A stretch of DNA of 52,461 bases, from NCBI GenBank assembly GCA_021776785.1, contig JAJFFF010000006.1:1-52461 (forward strand), read 5' to 3'. The notes under the pieces were generated by a model. The model saw only the letters and a program-made list of their open reading frames with translations, made no database searches and was not told where the DNA came from. The translations under genes were made by a program, and so were the position numbers. Of this stretch, positions 7,702-15,638 are shown one piece after another. Positions within the stretch are counted from its first letter, which is position 1; each line of letters starts with the position of its first letter. This stretch comes from Planctomycetota bacterium (GTDB lineage Bacteria > Planctomycetota > PLA2).

Positions 7702-8553
7702 CTAGGGGTAACGCTGCATGCCTTCGACGACGCGCGGCTCGGCGTTGCCGGACCAGCTGTGCGGGGAAGGGATGCCGAAGTCGCCGTCGTGGACAAACGA
7801 GGTCGTGCGGTACTCGGGCATCGGGCTTGTGAACTCGTTCGCGGGCACCATCAACACAAGCGTGTCGCCACTCATGATGATCTTCGCGCCCGATGAGACT
7901 TCCGTGATCGTGCTTACTTCCGATTCGCCGGTGCCCGTTGTGCTCGCCGTGTAGACCATGAAGTTCCAGCCCTGCGCGTTTGAGTACGTCAACTCGTACC
8001 AACGATCCGAACCGTTGAAGAACTTGGTCGGCTCCGTCGCGTTGTAGCCGGTTGAAACCGAACCGTCCTCGTCGAACACAAATCCGTATTCGTAAAGCAA
8101 CGTCGGGTCGGCGACGTTGATCGCCAGCGCGGTCTCTACGCGCAGATGCACGAAGTGATAGTTGCCCGGGTTCATCGCCAGCGGCAGGTTGGCCGCGAGA
8201 ACTTGAATCGTCGGATTCGTCTCGTCGTCTTTGCCGAGCGGATAAAGCGACATAAACGTCTGGAGGTCGGTGGTGTCGAGGTCGACGTTGAAGATGCCGT
8301 GTGACCGAATCTCGGTGTCGCTAAACGGCGGGACCTTCGCGGGGACCGTGGCGTCCCAGTGCGTGACGGCCACGCCGCGCAAGCCCACGACCGTCGTGTT
8401 GGCGACGGTGACTGCGAGGTCGTTGGCGGTCAGCGGAACAAAGCCGCGCAGCAGCGCTTCCAGCTCAGGAGCGAGGGACGGGGTGCCGGCCGAGCCGGCG
8501 CAACCAAAGGGAAGCGCCAAGAGGCCAACAAGAACAAGGCGAGAAGTCTTCAT
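7702..8553 (-). CDS. Lipoprotein of unknown function
   Basis: The product is 283 residues. A lipoprotein signal peptide ends in LPFGC (lipid cysteine near residue 18), so it should be tethered in the periplasm or outer membrane. The mature part has about 250 residues, acidic and Thr/Asn rich, with predicted beta structure (NLPLAMNPGNYHFVHLRVET; WYELTYSNAQGWNFMVYTA). It ends in an RTTSFVHDGDFGIPSPHSW region. Pro/Asn/Gly-rich turns resemble secreted beta-sandwich proteins, but I do not recognise a family. It stands alone, convergent with the VOC gene and separated from it by the terminator. Confidence 0.7.
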   Translation of the reverse strand: MKTSRLVLVGLLALPFGCAGSAGTPSLAPELEALLRGFVPLTANDLAVTVANTTVVGLRGVAVTHWDATVPAKVPPFSDTEIRSHGIFNVDLDTTDLQTFMSLYPLGKDDETNPTIQVLAANLPLAMNPGNYHFVHLRVETALAINVADPTLLYEYGFVFDEDGSVSTGYNATEPTKFFNGSDRWYELTYSNAQGWNFMVYTASTTGTGESEVSTITEVSSGAKIIMSGDTLVLMVPANEFTSPMPEYRTTSFVHDGDFGIPSPHSWSGNAEPRVVEGMQRYP

Positions 8554-8725
8554 AGATAGTGCTCAAAAGGTCGGGCGCCGGGAGCGGCGCGCACGAAAGT
8601 CAAAAAGGCAGGGCCCGGATTATCGCCGGTCCCGTCTACGGGTCAACTCACCGCCCGATGGCAAAGTGTCCCGCGGCGCCACGAGACAAAACGGTGACAC
8701 GCGCACACGGCAGGGCGCTGCCAAG

Positions 8726-9008
8726 TCACCGTGGATCGTTGGGAACGGGCGAACCAACCATTTCGACGACGCGCGAGCCGGTCGGAATCGATGGGGGGGA
8801 GTTGAACGAGTAGCAGAGTTCGGCGTCGCTTCGAGGGTACGTTCCGGGGAGCCGACGGAATCTTGAACGTCCCGTCGGATTTCGTCTTTGCGGGGACGTT
8901 TGGCCGCTCGCTGCCCCGGGCCGAAGCGAAGACCTGCACGCCGCTCCGATCCGTTGTGTCGTAAGCGACCCGACGGCGTCGCGCCTCGCCGCGGCGTGAT
9001 TGCCATCG
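8726..9008 (-). pseudogene. Frameshifted remnant of a carboxypeptidase-regulatory-like domain
   Basis: On the minus strand one frame reads SGVQVFASARG, then TKSDGTFKI (about 8885-8859). A shift by one frame continues as RRLPGTYPRSDAEL (about 8857-8820). Together these make the hallmark DG-x-F-x-I ... LPGTY turn of carboxypeptidase-regulatory-like domains, also seen in the genes at 520 and 3550. Stops close both frames and no start or signal peptide is visible, so I read it as a decayed fragment. The rest of 8554-9129 shows no gene. Confidence 0.4.
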
Positions 9009-9129
9009 TCACGCTGAGATCTCTGATTCGTCGAAAGCGGACGTGTGGGCGTTCGCGACGAAGTTCGTTTCAGCGCGTTCGTGGACAACAGCCCGATTCT
9101 CGCCGAAACTGCGCGGTTCGAGGCGCGCG

Positions 9130-9663
9130 ATGTGGAGCAAACTTAACCAACACCATCAAGACGGCAGCTTTGTGGAGCTGCGACGCGAGCGGTTTGAGCA
9201 CACCGTGCGCGGGTTTATCACCGGAATCTCCGCCGAGTTGATCGTTGTCGCGCTCGTGGACTCCGACTGCAACTTTGGCGGCGTCACGATCTTTGAGTGC
9301 GAAGACGTATCCATGATCCGATGGGGCAATCACAAGCTCGAAAATTTCGGGCGCGTGGTCGCGGAGTCGCCGAGTTCGCCTGAGTTCGTCAAAAACCTCG
9401 ACCTGGCGAGCTGGGACGCAGTTGTCCGCGAGTTGGCGCAGCGCGAAAAGTTGCTCACGATCTATCGCGAACGCACCAACGGCGATGTCTGCTTCATCGG
9501 AACCAACGTGGTCTGCGACGGCGAGACGATTGAAGCGGAAGAAGTCACCACCGACGGCGCCGTCGAAGGAAAGTTCGTTTTGGCGCTGGATGACACGACG
9601 CGCATCGAATTCGGCGGCGGCTACGAACGCGCGCTTTGGCGTTCGATTCAACTCGGGCGCTAG
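9130..9663 (+). CDS. Soluble protein of unknown function
   Basis: The product is 177 residues. The ATG at 9130 has GAGG (9120-9123) 6 bases upstream; the frame is open further back, but that part is not protein-like. Residues ~15-60 (RFEHTVRGFITGISAELIVV, then GGVTIFECEDVSMIRW) suggest a small beta-barrel of the Sm/SH3 kind. A second beta-rich section follows (CFIGTNVVCDGETIEAEEV; FVLALDDTTRIEF). There is no signal peptide, so it is probably cytoplasmic. It lies 20 bases before the thioredoxin-like gene and could be in one transcript with it. The family is unknown to me. Confidence 0.65.
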   Translation: MWSKLNQHHQDGSFVELRRERFEHTVRGFITGISAELIVVALVDSDCNFGGVTIFECEDVSMIRWGNHKLENFGRVVAESPSSPEFVKNLDLASWDAVVRELAQREKLLTIYRERTNGDVCFIGTNVVCDGETIEAEEVTTDGAVEGKFVLALDDTTRIEFGGGYERALWRSIQLGR

Positions 9664-9683
9664 CCGAGTGATACCATCCAAGG

Positions 9684-10502
9684 ATGGTTGACGGCACGAG
9701 GGTTGTCCTTTGGATGGTTGGAGCGTTCGCTCTTCTCGCGACGACCGCGTCGGCCGAGATCTTTTGGGAAACCGACCTCAACGCCGCGCAGCAGCGCGCG
9801 GCCGCCGAAGACAAGCTCGTCTTCATTGATTTTTACTCCAAGACGTGACCCCCTTGCATCGAGATGGAGCGGGTCACGTTCCAACGCGCCGACGTCAAAT
9901 CGATGTTGTCGTCGATGATCTGCCTCAAGTTCAACGCCAACGACCTTGAGACCGCCAACCTTGTGCGGCGCTTCCGTGTGGAGGCGCTCCCGACGCTTGT
10001 CATCCTCGATCCGTTCGGTGGCAAGGTCTACCACGACAGTGGGGCGCCCGTGCCCGAGGGATTTGCCGGCTACTTCGCGGCCGACCGATACAACAAGGCG
10101 ATCGGTGCTTACAACGCCGGCAACTATGAAGCCATGGCGCCTCATGCGTACTTCGTCCTGAAGTGGTTCGGAATGACGAAGCTCGGCAAGCAGATCAAAA
10201 AACTGTGCGACGGGATCAAGGACGATCCGAAGTTCACGGCGGCGTACAAGGCGCTCGAAGCCAAACACCAAGAGCGTCTTGAGGCGATCAAAGTGCGCGC
10301 GCGCAAAGAGAAGGAGAAGCGTCGCCTGATTCAGGCCAAATTGGAGAAAGCGAACGCGCTCTACAAAAAGTACATGCGCAACGCCGCGTTCAAGCTGTAT
10401 CGCGAACTCATCTTGGAGCACCCGCGCTCGCCCGAGGCCAATCAGGCGCGCGCCGTACTCAAAAAGCACAAGAAGAAGTGGCAAGAACCGGCTAGCCGCT
10501 AG
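9684..10502 (+). CDS. Exported thioredoxin-like protein with in-frame UGA at the active site (candidate selenoprotein)
   Basis: Read through the TGA at 9846-9848 (codon 55), this gives 272 residues. A signal peptide (VVLWMVGAFALLATTASA) is followed by a thioredoxin fold: KLVFIDFYSKT-UGA-PPCIEME, then VEALPTLVILDPFGG with the cis-Pro loop. The UGA replaces the first cysteine of CxxC, giving U-P-P-C if decoded as selenocysteine. A 9-base-pair hairpin surrounds the codon. The C-terminal ~110 residues are Lys-rich, helical and TPR-like (NALYKKYMRNAAFKLYREL). Without readthrough, only a useless 54-residue peptide and a headless remainder from ATG 9864 would be made. UGA is a normal stop elsewhere in the window, so general reassignment is unlikely. 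A simple nonsense mutation of a Cys codon remains the main alternative. Confidence 0.65.
9843..9879 (+). promoter_or_regulatory. Hairpin spanning the in-frame UGA (SECIS-like candidate)
   Basis: ACGTGACCC (9843-9851) pairs perfectly with GGGTCACGT (9871-9879); the UGA lies inside the 5' arm. The upper part can form CAT/ATG (9857-9859 with 9864-9866) closing a CGAG loop whose second base is G, about 13 bases after the UGA. Bacterial SECIS elements are stem-loops immediately after the UGA with a G early in the apical loop. This one is slightly close and its upper stem is short, so the assignment is tentative. Confidence 0.45.
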
Positions 10503-10562
10503 CGCGGATTCGGGCCACGACCGGCTGCGTAGCTAGTCGAATGCAGTGGAGTCGAATCCTGC

Positions 10563-10647
10563 AGCGTCCAACAGAGACACCCGACGCGGAAGCGTCCAAC
10601 AGAGATACCCGACGCGGAAGCGTCCAACGGCGATGCTTCGCCGCGGA
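10563..10647. repeat. 28-base tandem repeat, two copies plus a degenerate third
   Basis: Units start at 10563, 10591 and 10619, each beginning AGCGTCCAAC. The first two differ by one base (AGAGACACCC versus AGAGATACCC). The third is 29 bases and diverged in its middle but keeps the CGCGGA end. The array lies between the 3' ends of two convergent genes. The rest of 10503-10775 shows no gene. Confidence 0.8.
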
Positions 10648-10775
10648 CTCGTCGAACAGACTTACTCGCCCCCCGCGTATCCCGGAAACTCGGATCCGGG
10701 AGATACACCAAGCAGACGGCGCGACGGTCCCGTGGTGCAGCGCCGGCCGGATGCAGGCATATTCTCGGGCAGAGC

Positions 10776-12107
10776 CTAGCCCTTGCGCGCGGGGTCTTCG
10801 CGGTCTTCCCAGTAGAGCCAGTCGCCGTACTTCGCGAATTTTTTTTGCTCTTCCGGGGTGGCCTTCAGCTTGGCGATCGCGGCATGGATGTGGCGTTTGT
10901 TCCACTCCTCGGCTGTCTCCTCGTCGAGTTTGTGGAGCGCTTTCACGGTTGATTCTGTGTTGCCGACAAACGCCAGCGTATAGACGATCGCCCGCACGAC
11001 ATCTTCGTTTTTGGTCTTGAGTAAGGATCGCTCGAGCCGCTTTAAGACGAGCTTGGAGCCTTCGCCCGCAAAATGGTGGAGGGCGAGGCCCGCGTGTTTG
11101 GCCACGACCGGATCCTTGTCGCTCGCCATCGCGCGTAGGAGTGCTTTGGCCGCAGCCTTGTCGGCGATCGGTCCCGCGCACGCGCCGAGCGCTCGGCACA
11201 CGTTCTTGCGCGCCACGGCGTCGCGTTCTTTTTTGACTCGCTTGAGAAGCGCCGGCACGGACTCTTTCTCGGCCAGATACTCGAGGGCCACGGCGGCGGA
11301 TGAACGCGTTTCTGCGTCTTTGTTGGTGAGATGCTCTTCGGCGGCGCCGCGGATGTCGGGCGTCTTTTCGCGCGCGAGCACGCGCAATAGATCGCGCTTC
11401 AAGCCCTTGTTCTTCGTTGTGCGCAAGAGTTCAAGGAGCGCGACGTAGACCGCTGTCTTGTCCGCGCCGAGGAGTGTTCCGAGCGCGGCCGTGCGCGCTT
11501 CTTTGTCGCTGGCGTTTTTTAGCCGCTCGAGCGCGGCGGTGTCTTTGCCGTCGAGAGGATCGGACTTGCCCGCCATCCGCGTCCCGTCGTCGCCGCCCGC
11601 CTTCCGCGCCTTTTTCGTTTCAGCGAGGACCGCGCGCATGCGCGTGGTCAGGTCCTTTTGACTGAGGAAGTACTCCTTGCGCCGGAGTAGAGCGCCGTCG
11701 GGTGAAAACCAAGCGTGCTGGGGCGAGATTTGAGCGCCGTTGGTACCTGGCGTGTTGAAGACGTCGCCGTGGTGGGCCGAGAGGGATTTCCAGCAGTCCA
11801 AATGCTGGTCGCACGTTACGCCGCCGAAGCGGGGGCAGGGGCCTGTCGCACTGTGTTCGCGCGTGCTGATCAAGACCATGACGAACTTGCGCGTGAGCGC
11901 AACAAACAGCGGGTGACGGTAGATTGTCGTCGCGGTCGTTTCGTTCGCGCTTTCGCCGTCCTTGCTGTTGATGCAGACCATGACCGGTTTCCCGGATTTC
12001 TTGGCCAGCTTGAACGCGGCGTCCCAGTCGCCGACCCACTCGATCTGAGGTTTGTCCCCGGCCATCGCAAACCCAGCCAGCAAGAGAACCAAAGTAAGCG
12101 TCCGCAC
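10776..12107 (-). CDS. Exported thioredoxin-like protein with HEAT repeats, active site lost
   Basis: The product is 443 residues from GTG 12107, preceded by a very strong purine run (AGGGGGGAG). A signal peptide (TLTLVLLLAGFAMAG) leads into a thioredoxin-like region, residues ~20-165 (WDAAFKLAKKSGKPVMVCIN). The CxxC is replaced by NSKDGES, so redox activity is not expected. Residues ~190-400 are alpha-helical HEAT/ARM-type repeats (DKEARTAALGTLLG; DAETRSSAAVALEYLAEKES; DPVVAKHAGLALHHFA). It is probably a periplasmic binding scaffold. It is convergent with the UGA-containing thioredoxin-like gene, and the two may be distant paralogues. Confidence 0.75.
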   Translation of the reverse strand: MRTLTLVLLLAGFAMAGDKPQIEWVGDWDAAFKLAKKSGKPVMVCINSKDGESANETTATTIYRHPLFVALTRKFVMVLISTREHSATGPCPRFGGVTCDQHLDCWKSLSAHHGDVFNTPGTNGAQISPQHAWFSPDGALLRRKEYFLSQKDLTTRMRAVLAETKKARKAGGDDGTRMAGKSDPLDGKDTAALERLKNASDKEARTAALGTLLGADKTAVYVALLELLRTTKNKGLKRDLLRVLAREKTPDIRGAAEEHLTNKDAETRSSAAVALEYLAEKESVPALLKRVKKERDAVARKNVCRALGACAGPIADKAAAKALLRAMASDKDPVVAKHAGLALHHFAGEGSKLVLKRLERSLLKTKNEDVVRAIVYTLAFVGNTESTVKALHKLDEETAEEWNKRHIHAAIAKLKATPEEQKKFAKYGDWLYWEDREDPARKG

Positions 12108-12183
12108 GAAACTCCCCCCTCAAACCTAAAGACGCACGAAGAGGCGATTCCGTTCACAAATTCTGAGAATTCTTGTTGTGCGC

Positions 12184-12339
12184 ATGGAGCGCGCGGTCAA
12201 ACGTGGCGGGGGAGAGTGTGTACTCGACCAGGGTCAGTGTGATTACACGGTGGTACACACAGGGAGAGTCATCCGCGTTTTGCCGCGCGTGTCTGATTGG
12301 CTCAAACTTTGCGAATACGGCGTAATGAACACGGCGTAG
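12184..12339 (+). CDS. Possible small protein of 51 residues
   Basis: ATG 12184 to TAG 12339 reads MERAVKRGGGECVLDQ... DYTVVHTGRVIRVLPRVSDW. The composition is protein-like and includes three cysteines, but there is no clear ribosome site and no known family. The stop lies inside a short tandem repeat. It may be a fragment. Confidence 0.25.
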   Translation: MERAVKRGGGECVLDQGQCDYTVVHTGRVIRVLPRVSDWLKLCEYGVMNTA

Positions 12340-12374
12340 TGAAGCACGGCGTAGTGAAGCACGGCGTCGTGACG
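12316..12374. repeat. 15-base tandem repeat, about four copies
   Basis: CACGGCGTAGTGAAG occurs at 12330-12344 and 12345-12359. It is preceded by a variant at 12316-12329 (TACGGCGTAATGAA) and followed by CACGGCGTCGTGACG at 12360-12374. It sits in the ~420-base gap between the genes ending at 12107 and starting at 12530. Apart from this array and the small frame at 12184 I see nothing definite in the gap. Confidence 0.75.
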
Positions 12375-12529
12375 ACGATGCGTTGGATGAAAGGAGCTGG
12401 GATGGGTGCTCTCACGAATGAGTTGCGGGCCGTTCGTCTCTGGAGCGAGTTCGCAGTGATGCCCTACGCATGCGCTGCAAGGTTGTTTCGGCATTGGCGC
12501 GCAAACGCGCCGGTCGGTAGGCTTTAGGG

Positions 12530-13027
12530 ATGCGTGGCTACTACATACTTGTTGTCGTCGGGTGTGGCGTGCTTGTGTTCCTCTTGAGCACGATCATCGA
12601 AAAGTGCGAAGTCCTCGCCGATCATCGCGCGAAACTGGCCGCGAGCGGAACTTTGTCCGGCGACGAGATTGGTCGGATGAATTCTGCCAAGGCCGCGATT
12701 GATGGCGCCTTGACGGGCATCTACGGGAAGCGGCTGCCAAAACACGTAACGCTGGCGAGTGTGACCCGAGACTTCAAGGCGCGGTACGCGACGACGATGG
12801 CACTTGGGATCGGGGTGCTCATCGGGCTGTTTATGGGATCGCGTCGGACGGTAGTCATCGTCGCGGCTTGCTGCGCCGTTGCCCTGCCGATGATGGGAAG
12901 CGGATGGAGCCTCCTGACCTTCCCGGTATTTTCGCTGGGCGTGCTCGGGATCACCGCTCTCGGTGCGCGTGCGCAAGCGCGCCAAAACATTTCAAAAGTG
13001 ACACCTGCAACTCGGAGCGCCGAGTGA
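12530..13027 (+). CDS. Integral membrane protein of unknown function
   Basis: The product is 165 residues. Hydrophobic segments lie at ~4-22 (YYILVVVGCGVLVFLLSTI), ~88-103, ~107-125 and ~130-147, with a polar loop of about 60 residues after the first. The topology suggests four transmembrane helices with a periplasmic or cytoplasmic loop 1. No motif is recognised. Its stop overlaps the GTG start of the next gene (GTGA, 13024-13027), so the two membrane proteins are probably co-translated and may form a complex. Confidence 0.6.
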   Translation: MRGYYILVVVGCGVLVFLLSTIIEKCEVLADHRAKLAASGTLSGDEIGRMNSAKAAIDGALTGIYGKRLPKHVTLASVTRDFKARYATTMALGIGVLIGLFMGSRRTVVIVAACCAVALPMMGSGWSLLTFPVFSLGVLGITALGARAQARQNISKVTPATRSAE

Positions 13028-13410
13028 ACGCCGTTGCTTCCGGTTGCCTTGCCGGGTTGCTCCACTACGTCTTTGCCGACTCGGCGACGGCACCTCTCTT
13101 GTGGAGGGCGGGCTTGTCTACCTTCTTCGGACTTGGCTGCGGAGTATTGAGTATCCGTCTTCGGCGCCGGTACAGCCCCAACGCGACGATGCTTCTTGCA
13201 GCGGCCCTGGCGCTTGGCACGTACAGTTTGCTGGCGACGTTTATTCTGGAGCGTTGCGAGGGGACCGCGCACGACTGCACAAATCGTGCGTATCTTCACG
13301 GTACCGCGTACTCACTGGCGCTCATCGCCCTTGTGTACATCGCCGCCGCTTCCCTCCCGGCGGGCGTGTCCGCGGCGGCAAACGAATCGGAAGAAACGTC
13401 GGAAGAGTAA
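13024..13410 (+). CDS. Integral membrane protein coupled to the preceding gene
   Basis: The product is 128 residues from a GTG that overlaps the previous stop by four bases. Predicted transmembrane helices lie near 4-20, 28-44, 54-72 and 94-112 (SLALIALVYIAAASLPAG), and an acidic tail (ESEETSEE) ends the protein. Two cysteines in the third loop (ERCEGTAHDC) could form a disulfide outside the membrane. The family is unknown. It ends 16 bases before the convergent vWA gene. Confidence 0.6.
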   Translation: MNAVASGCLAGLLHYVFADSATAPLLWRAGLSTFFGLGCGVLSIRLRRRYSPNATMLLAAALALGTYSLLATFILERCEGTAHDCTNRAYLHGTAYSLALIALVYIAAASLPAGVSAAANESEETSEE

Positions 13411-13426
13411 CCGAAAGGACGACCGA

Positions 13427-15454
13427 CTACTCGCCGACAAACACCAGCGGCGCACCCTCGATCGCGGTTAGTTTGGCCGAGAAACGCCACGCGCCCGTTT
13501 CGTGGCACAACTTGATCAGGATTTCGTTTCTCCCCGGTTTGAGTCTTACGGCAATCGGATCTTGCTCGTCCCCGAATCTTGACGGCGTGAGTCGATGGCT
13601 GACCAGTTCTCCATTCACCCACACCCGCGTGCCGCCATCAAAGGCGAGTTTCAATGCGGCGTTCGTCTCGCGCTCAACGTATGCCGTACTGAACGCATAG
13701 CCGGCGACGTCGCGGCCGGGCTTGAAACGACGCGCGAGACGTACCGCGCCCTTGCTGTTGGCCCGGACCCTTTGCCAGCGCGCCTTGCGACCATCCAAGG
13801 TGTGTGTCTTGCGGAGCTCCACGCCGTGTTCGGGAAACTCCGCGTCGGCCCAAGTTGATCGTCGCTTCGCGTCGAACGCCCCGATGACCCACCACGTGGC
13901 GAAGCGACCCTCTTTCGCCATAGCACCCAGTGAGCGATACGTGCCCATGCCGATGTCGGCGATGCCGTGCATGAGTTTTCCGTCCGCTTCGCCCATGCCG
14001 ATGCAGTGCATCTCGACTTTGCGAAACAGGTTGAGCCGGCGCACGTCGCCGAGAAGTGCCGCGACGCCGCGGTACGGGCCGAAGTAGACCGCACTCCCCG
14101 CTCCGCTGGTCGTCGTCTCACCGGTTTCGGAGTCTTTAGACAGCGTGCCGCCGGCGAACTTGTCCTGTGCGCCGAAGTCATCTTCGGTGGGCTGTCCGTC
14201 GCTTAAGAGGAACACAGTGTCGGCGCCTTTGCGCATGCCGACGACGTGTTCGTTCTCGCGGACCAGTTTTTTGCCGCGGACGCGAAACGCCCGCAAGATC
14301 CCGCCGTGAACATTGGTGGACCCGCGTAGTTTCCCGTAGGGTCGCCCCGCGGTCTGCGGCGTTACTTCGATGGCGTCGAGTTCCTTGAGTGCCCCCGCCA
14401 CGTTGCCGCGCGATGCCGGCACAAGCCCTTTGGTGGACCGAAAGACAAAGGCCTCCGATCCGAATCCGACGATCATGAAACGGACGCGTTTGCTGAGCTG
14501 GCGCAGAGAGGCACGGATGCACGCGCGCGCTAAGTCGAAGCGCGAATGCACCGTGTCCCAATCGATCTTGAGCTCAGGGAGGCGGAGTCGCGCCGCGAAC
14601 TTCTCAAGGCTCGTGAACTTCGCGGTCATCGAGTCGGACATGTCGATGACGTAGACCACGCGCGCGCCGCTCGCCCGGATTCCGAAAAACTGCGGGCCTA
14701 GCGCGCGTGTGTAACCGGCGTTGTCTTTGACTTCTTGAAAGTGCAACAACTGGCGCCAGTACAGCGGGTCGGTCGTCGCGTCATCCACATCGAATACGTC
14801 CGCTAGGTGCCGGGCGATCACGAGTTTTGTGCGCGCCGAAGTTGCGCCCGCTTCCAGCATCGCGATCACACGCAGCGCCGCCTCGCGAAACTCCGGCGTG
14901 CCCAGATCGAGTTTGCGTTGACGCAACACAGCCGCGCAACTTTCGACCGCAACGGCGTGTTGCAGCATGTCGGGGATGAGCGCAAGTGCTTCGGGGCGGC
15001 CTGCCGCCGCGAGGGCTTCCAACGCCGCCGCGCGCGTGAATACGTTGCCGCTGCCGCGGATGTATTTCGCAAGCGGCGCAACGTCAGGGGAAGCGGCGGC
15101 GGCTCGCAAAGCGTTAAACCACAACCAGCCGTCTTCGTCCTTGCGGTTTTTTCGAACCCAGTTCCAAAGTGCGTCGGCGTGCGCGGGCTTGGTGAAGTAC
15201 GTGCCGGCGATGCGGGCCAGCAAGTACCGCTCGTGGTCTTTGGGCAAACGCGGCGATCTGTATCGCTTGGCAAAAATCGGAAGAACGCGCGCGTCACGCG
15301 TCCCAGCCAACTCTCGCATGGCGCCCAATCGAAACGTAAGCGGCGGCCGATTGATCTGGCGCTTCCAATGCGCAAGCGCGTCAACGAACGGGTCTTTTTT
15401 GTCCTCCGCGCCCACCGCAACCGACAAGACGAGGACAACCCAGACAACGCGCAC
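13427..15454 (-). CDS. Exported von Willebrand factor A domain protein with helical N-terminal repeats
   Basis: The product is 675 residues from GTG 15454. A short signal peptide (VVWVVLVLSVAVGA) is followed by HEAT-like helical repeats, residues ~30-225 (AAALEALAAAGRPEALALIP). A vWA domain covers ~262-530, with an intact metal site: D271-M-S-D-S275 (VVYVIDMSDSM), then Thr in LRGSTNVHGGI and Asp in TVFLLSDGQPTED. The C-terminal ~120 residues (TNAALKLAFDGGTRVWVNGE ... GRNEILIKL) look like a carbohydrate-binding-type beta sandwich. It is probably a periplasmic or surface protein that binds partners through divalent metal. Family members often work in protein complexes, but the partner is not evident. 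Confidence 0.8.
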   Translation of the reverse strand: MRVVWVVLVLSVAVGAEDKKDPFVDALAHWKRQINRPPLTFRLGAMRELAGTRDARVLPIFAKRYRSPRLPKDHERYLLARIAGTYFTKPAHADALWNWVRKNRKDEDGWLWFNALRAAAASPDVAPLAKYIRGSGNVFTRAAALEALAAAGRPEALALIPDMLQHAVAVESCAAVLRQRKLDLGTPEFREAALRVIAMLEAGATSARTKLVIARHLADVFDVDDATTDPLYWRQLLHFQEVKDNAGYTRALGPQFFGIRASGARVVYVIDMSDSMTAKFTSLEKFAARLRLPELKIDWDTVHSRFDLARACIRASLRQLSKRVRFMIVGFGSEAFVFRSTKGLVPASRGNVAGALKELDAIEVTPQTAGRPYGKLRGSTNVHGGILRAFRVRGKKLVRENEHVVGMRKGADTVFLLSDGQPTEDDFGAQDKFAGGTLSKDSETGETTTSGAGSAVYFGPYRGVAALLGDVRRLNLFRKVEMHCIGMGEADGKLMHGIADIGMGTYRSLGAMAKEGRFATWWVIGAFDAKRRSTWADAEFPEHGVELRKTHTLDGRKARWQRVRANSKGAVRLARRFKPGRDVAGYAFSTAYVERETNAALKLAFDGGTRVWVNGELVSHRLTPSRFGDEQDPIAVRLKPGRNEILIKLCHETGAWRFSAKLTAIEGAPLVFVGE

Positions 15455-15501
15455 GACGACAGTGTAGCGAGTCCGCCGATGGTTACGCTAGTAGGGATGA
15501 T

Positions 15502-15525
15502 GGACGCGGCCCGCCAACCGCGTCC
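15502..15525. other. Perfect intergenic hairpin
   Basis: GGACGCGG (15502-15509) pairs with CCGCGTCC (15518-15525) around an 8-base loop. It lies between the two minus-strand genes at 15639-16544 and 13427-15454. There is no U-tract on the minus strand, so termination would have to be of a non-classical type. Confidence 0.4.
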
Positions 15526-15638
15526 GTCCTTTCAATCGGCGGGGGGCGCAGCGCCGGCCAGAGTCACCACAAGGAGCACTTCGTCCGTGCTCCAGAGTGC
15601 CATGCGACACCCGTCGCCGCCACGCCAGGGCCGCGTTG

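Noticed and set aside
9846..9848. UGA read as tryptophan or general stop reassignment
   Set aside because: UGA ends many genes in this window, including the coupled ATGA overlaps, and Trp would not restore the CxxC motif.
10492..11199. 235-codon minus-strand frame covering the 28-bp repeats
   Set aside because: Overlaps the 3' end of the HEAT gene in another frame; composition is Arg/Pro/Ser-rich with no motif.
12297..12527. Frame with HGVVK repeats over the 15-bp tandem array
   Set aside because: The repeat makes any frame look periodic; no ribosome site, and the rest is not protein-like.
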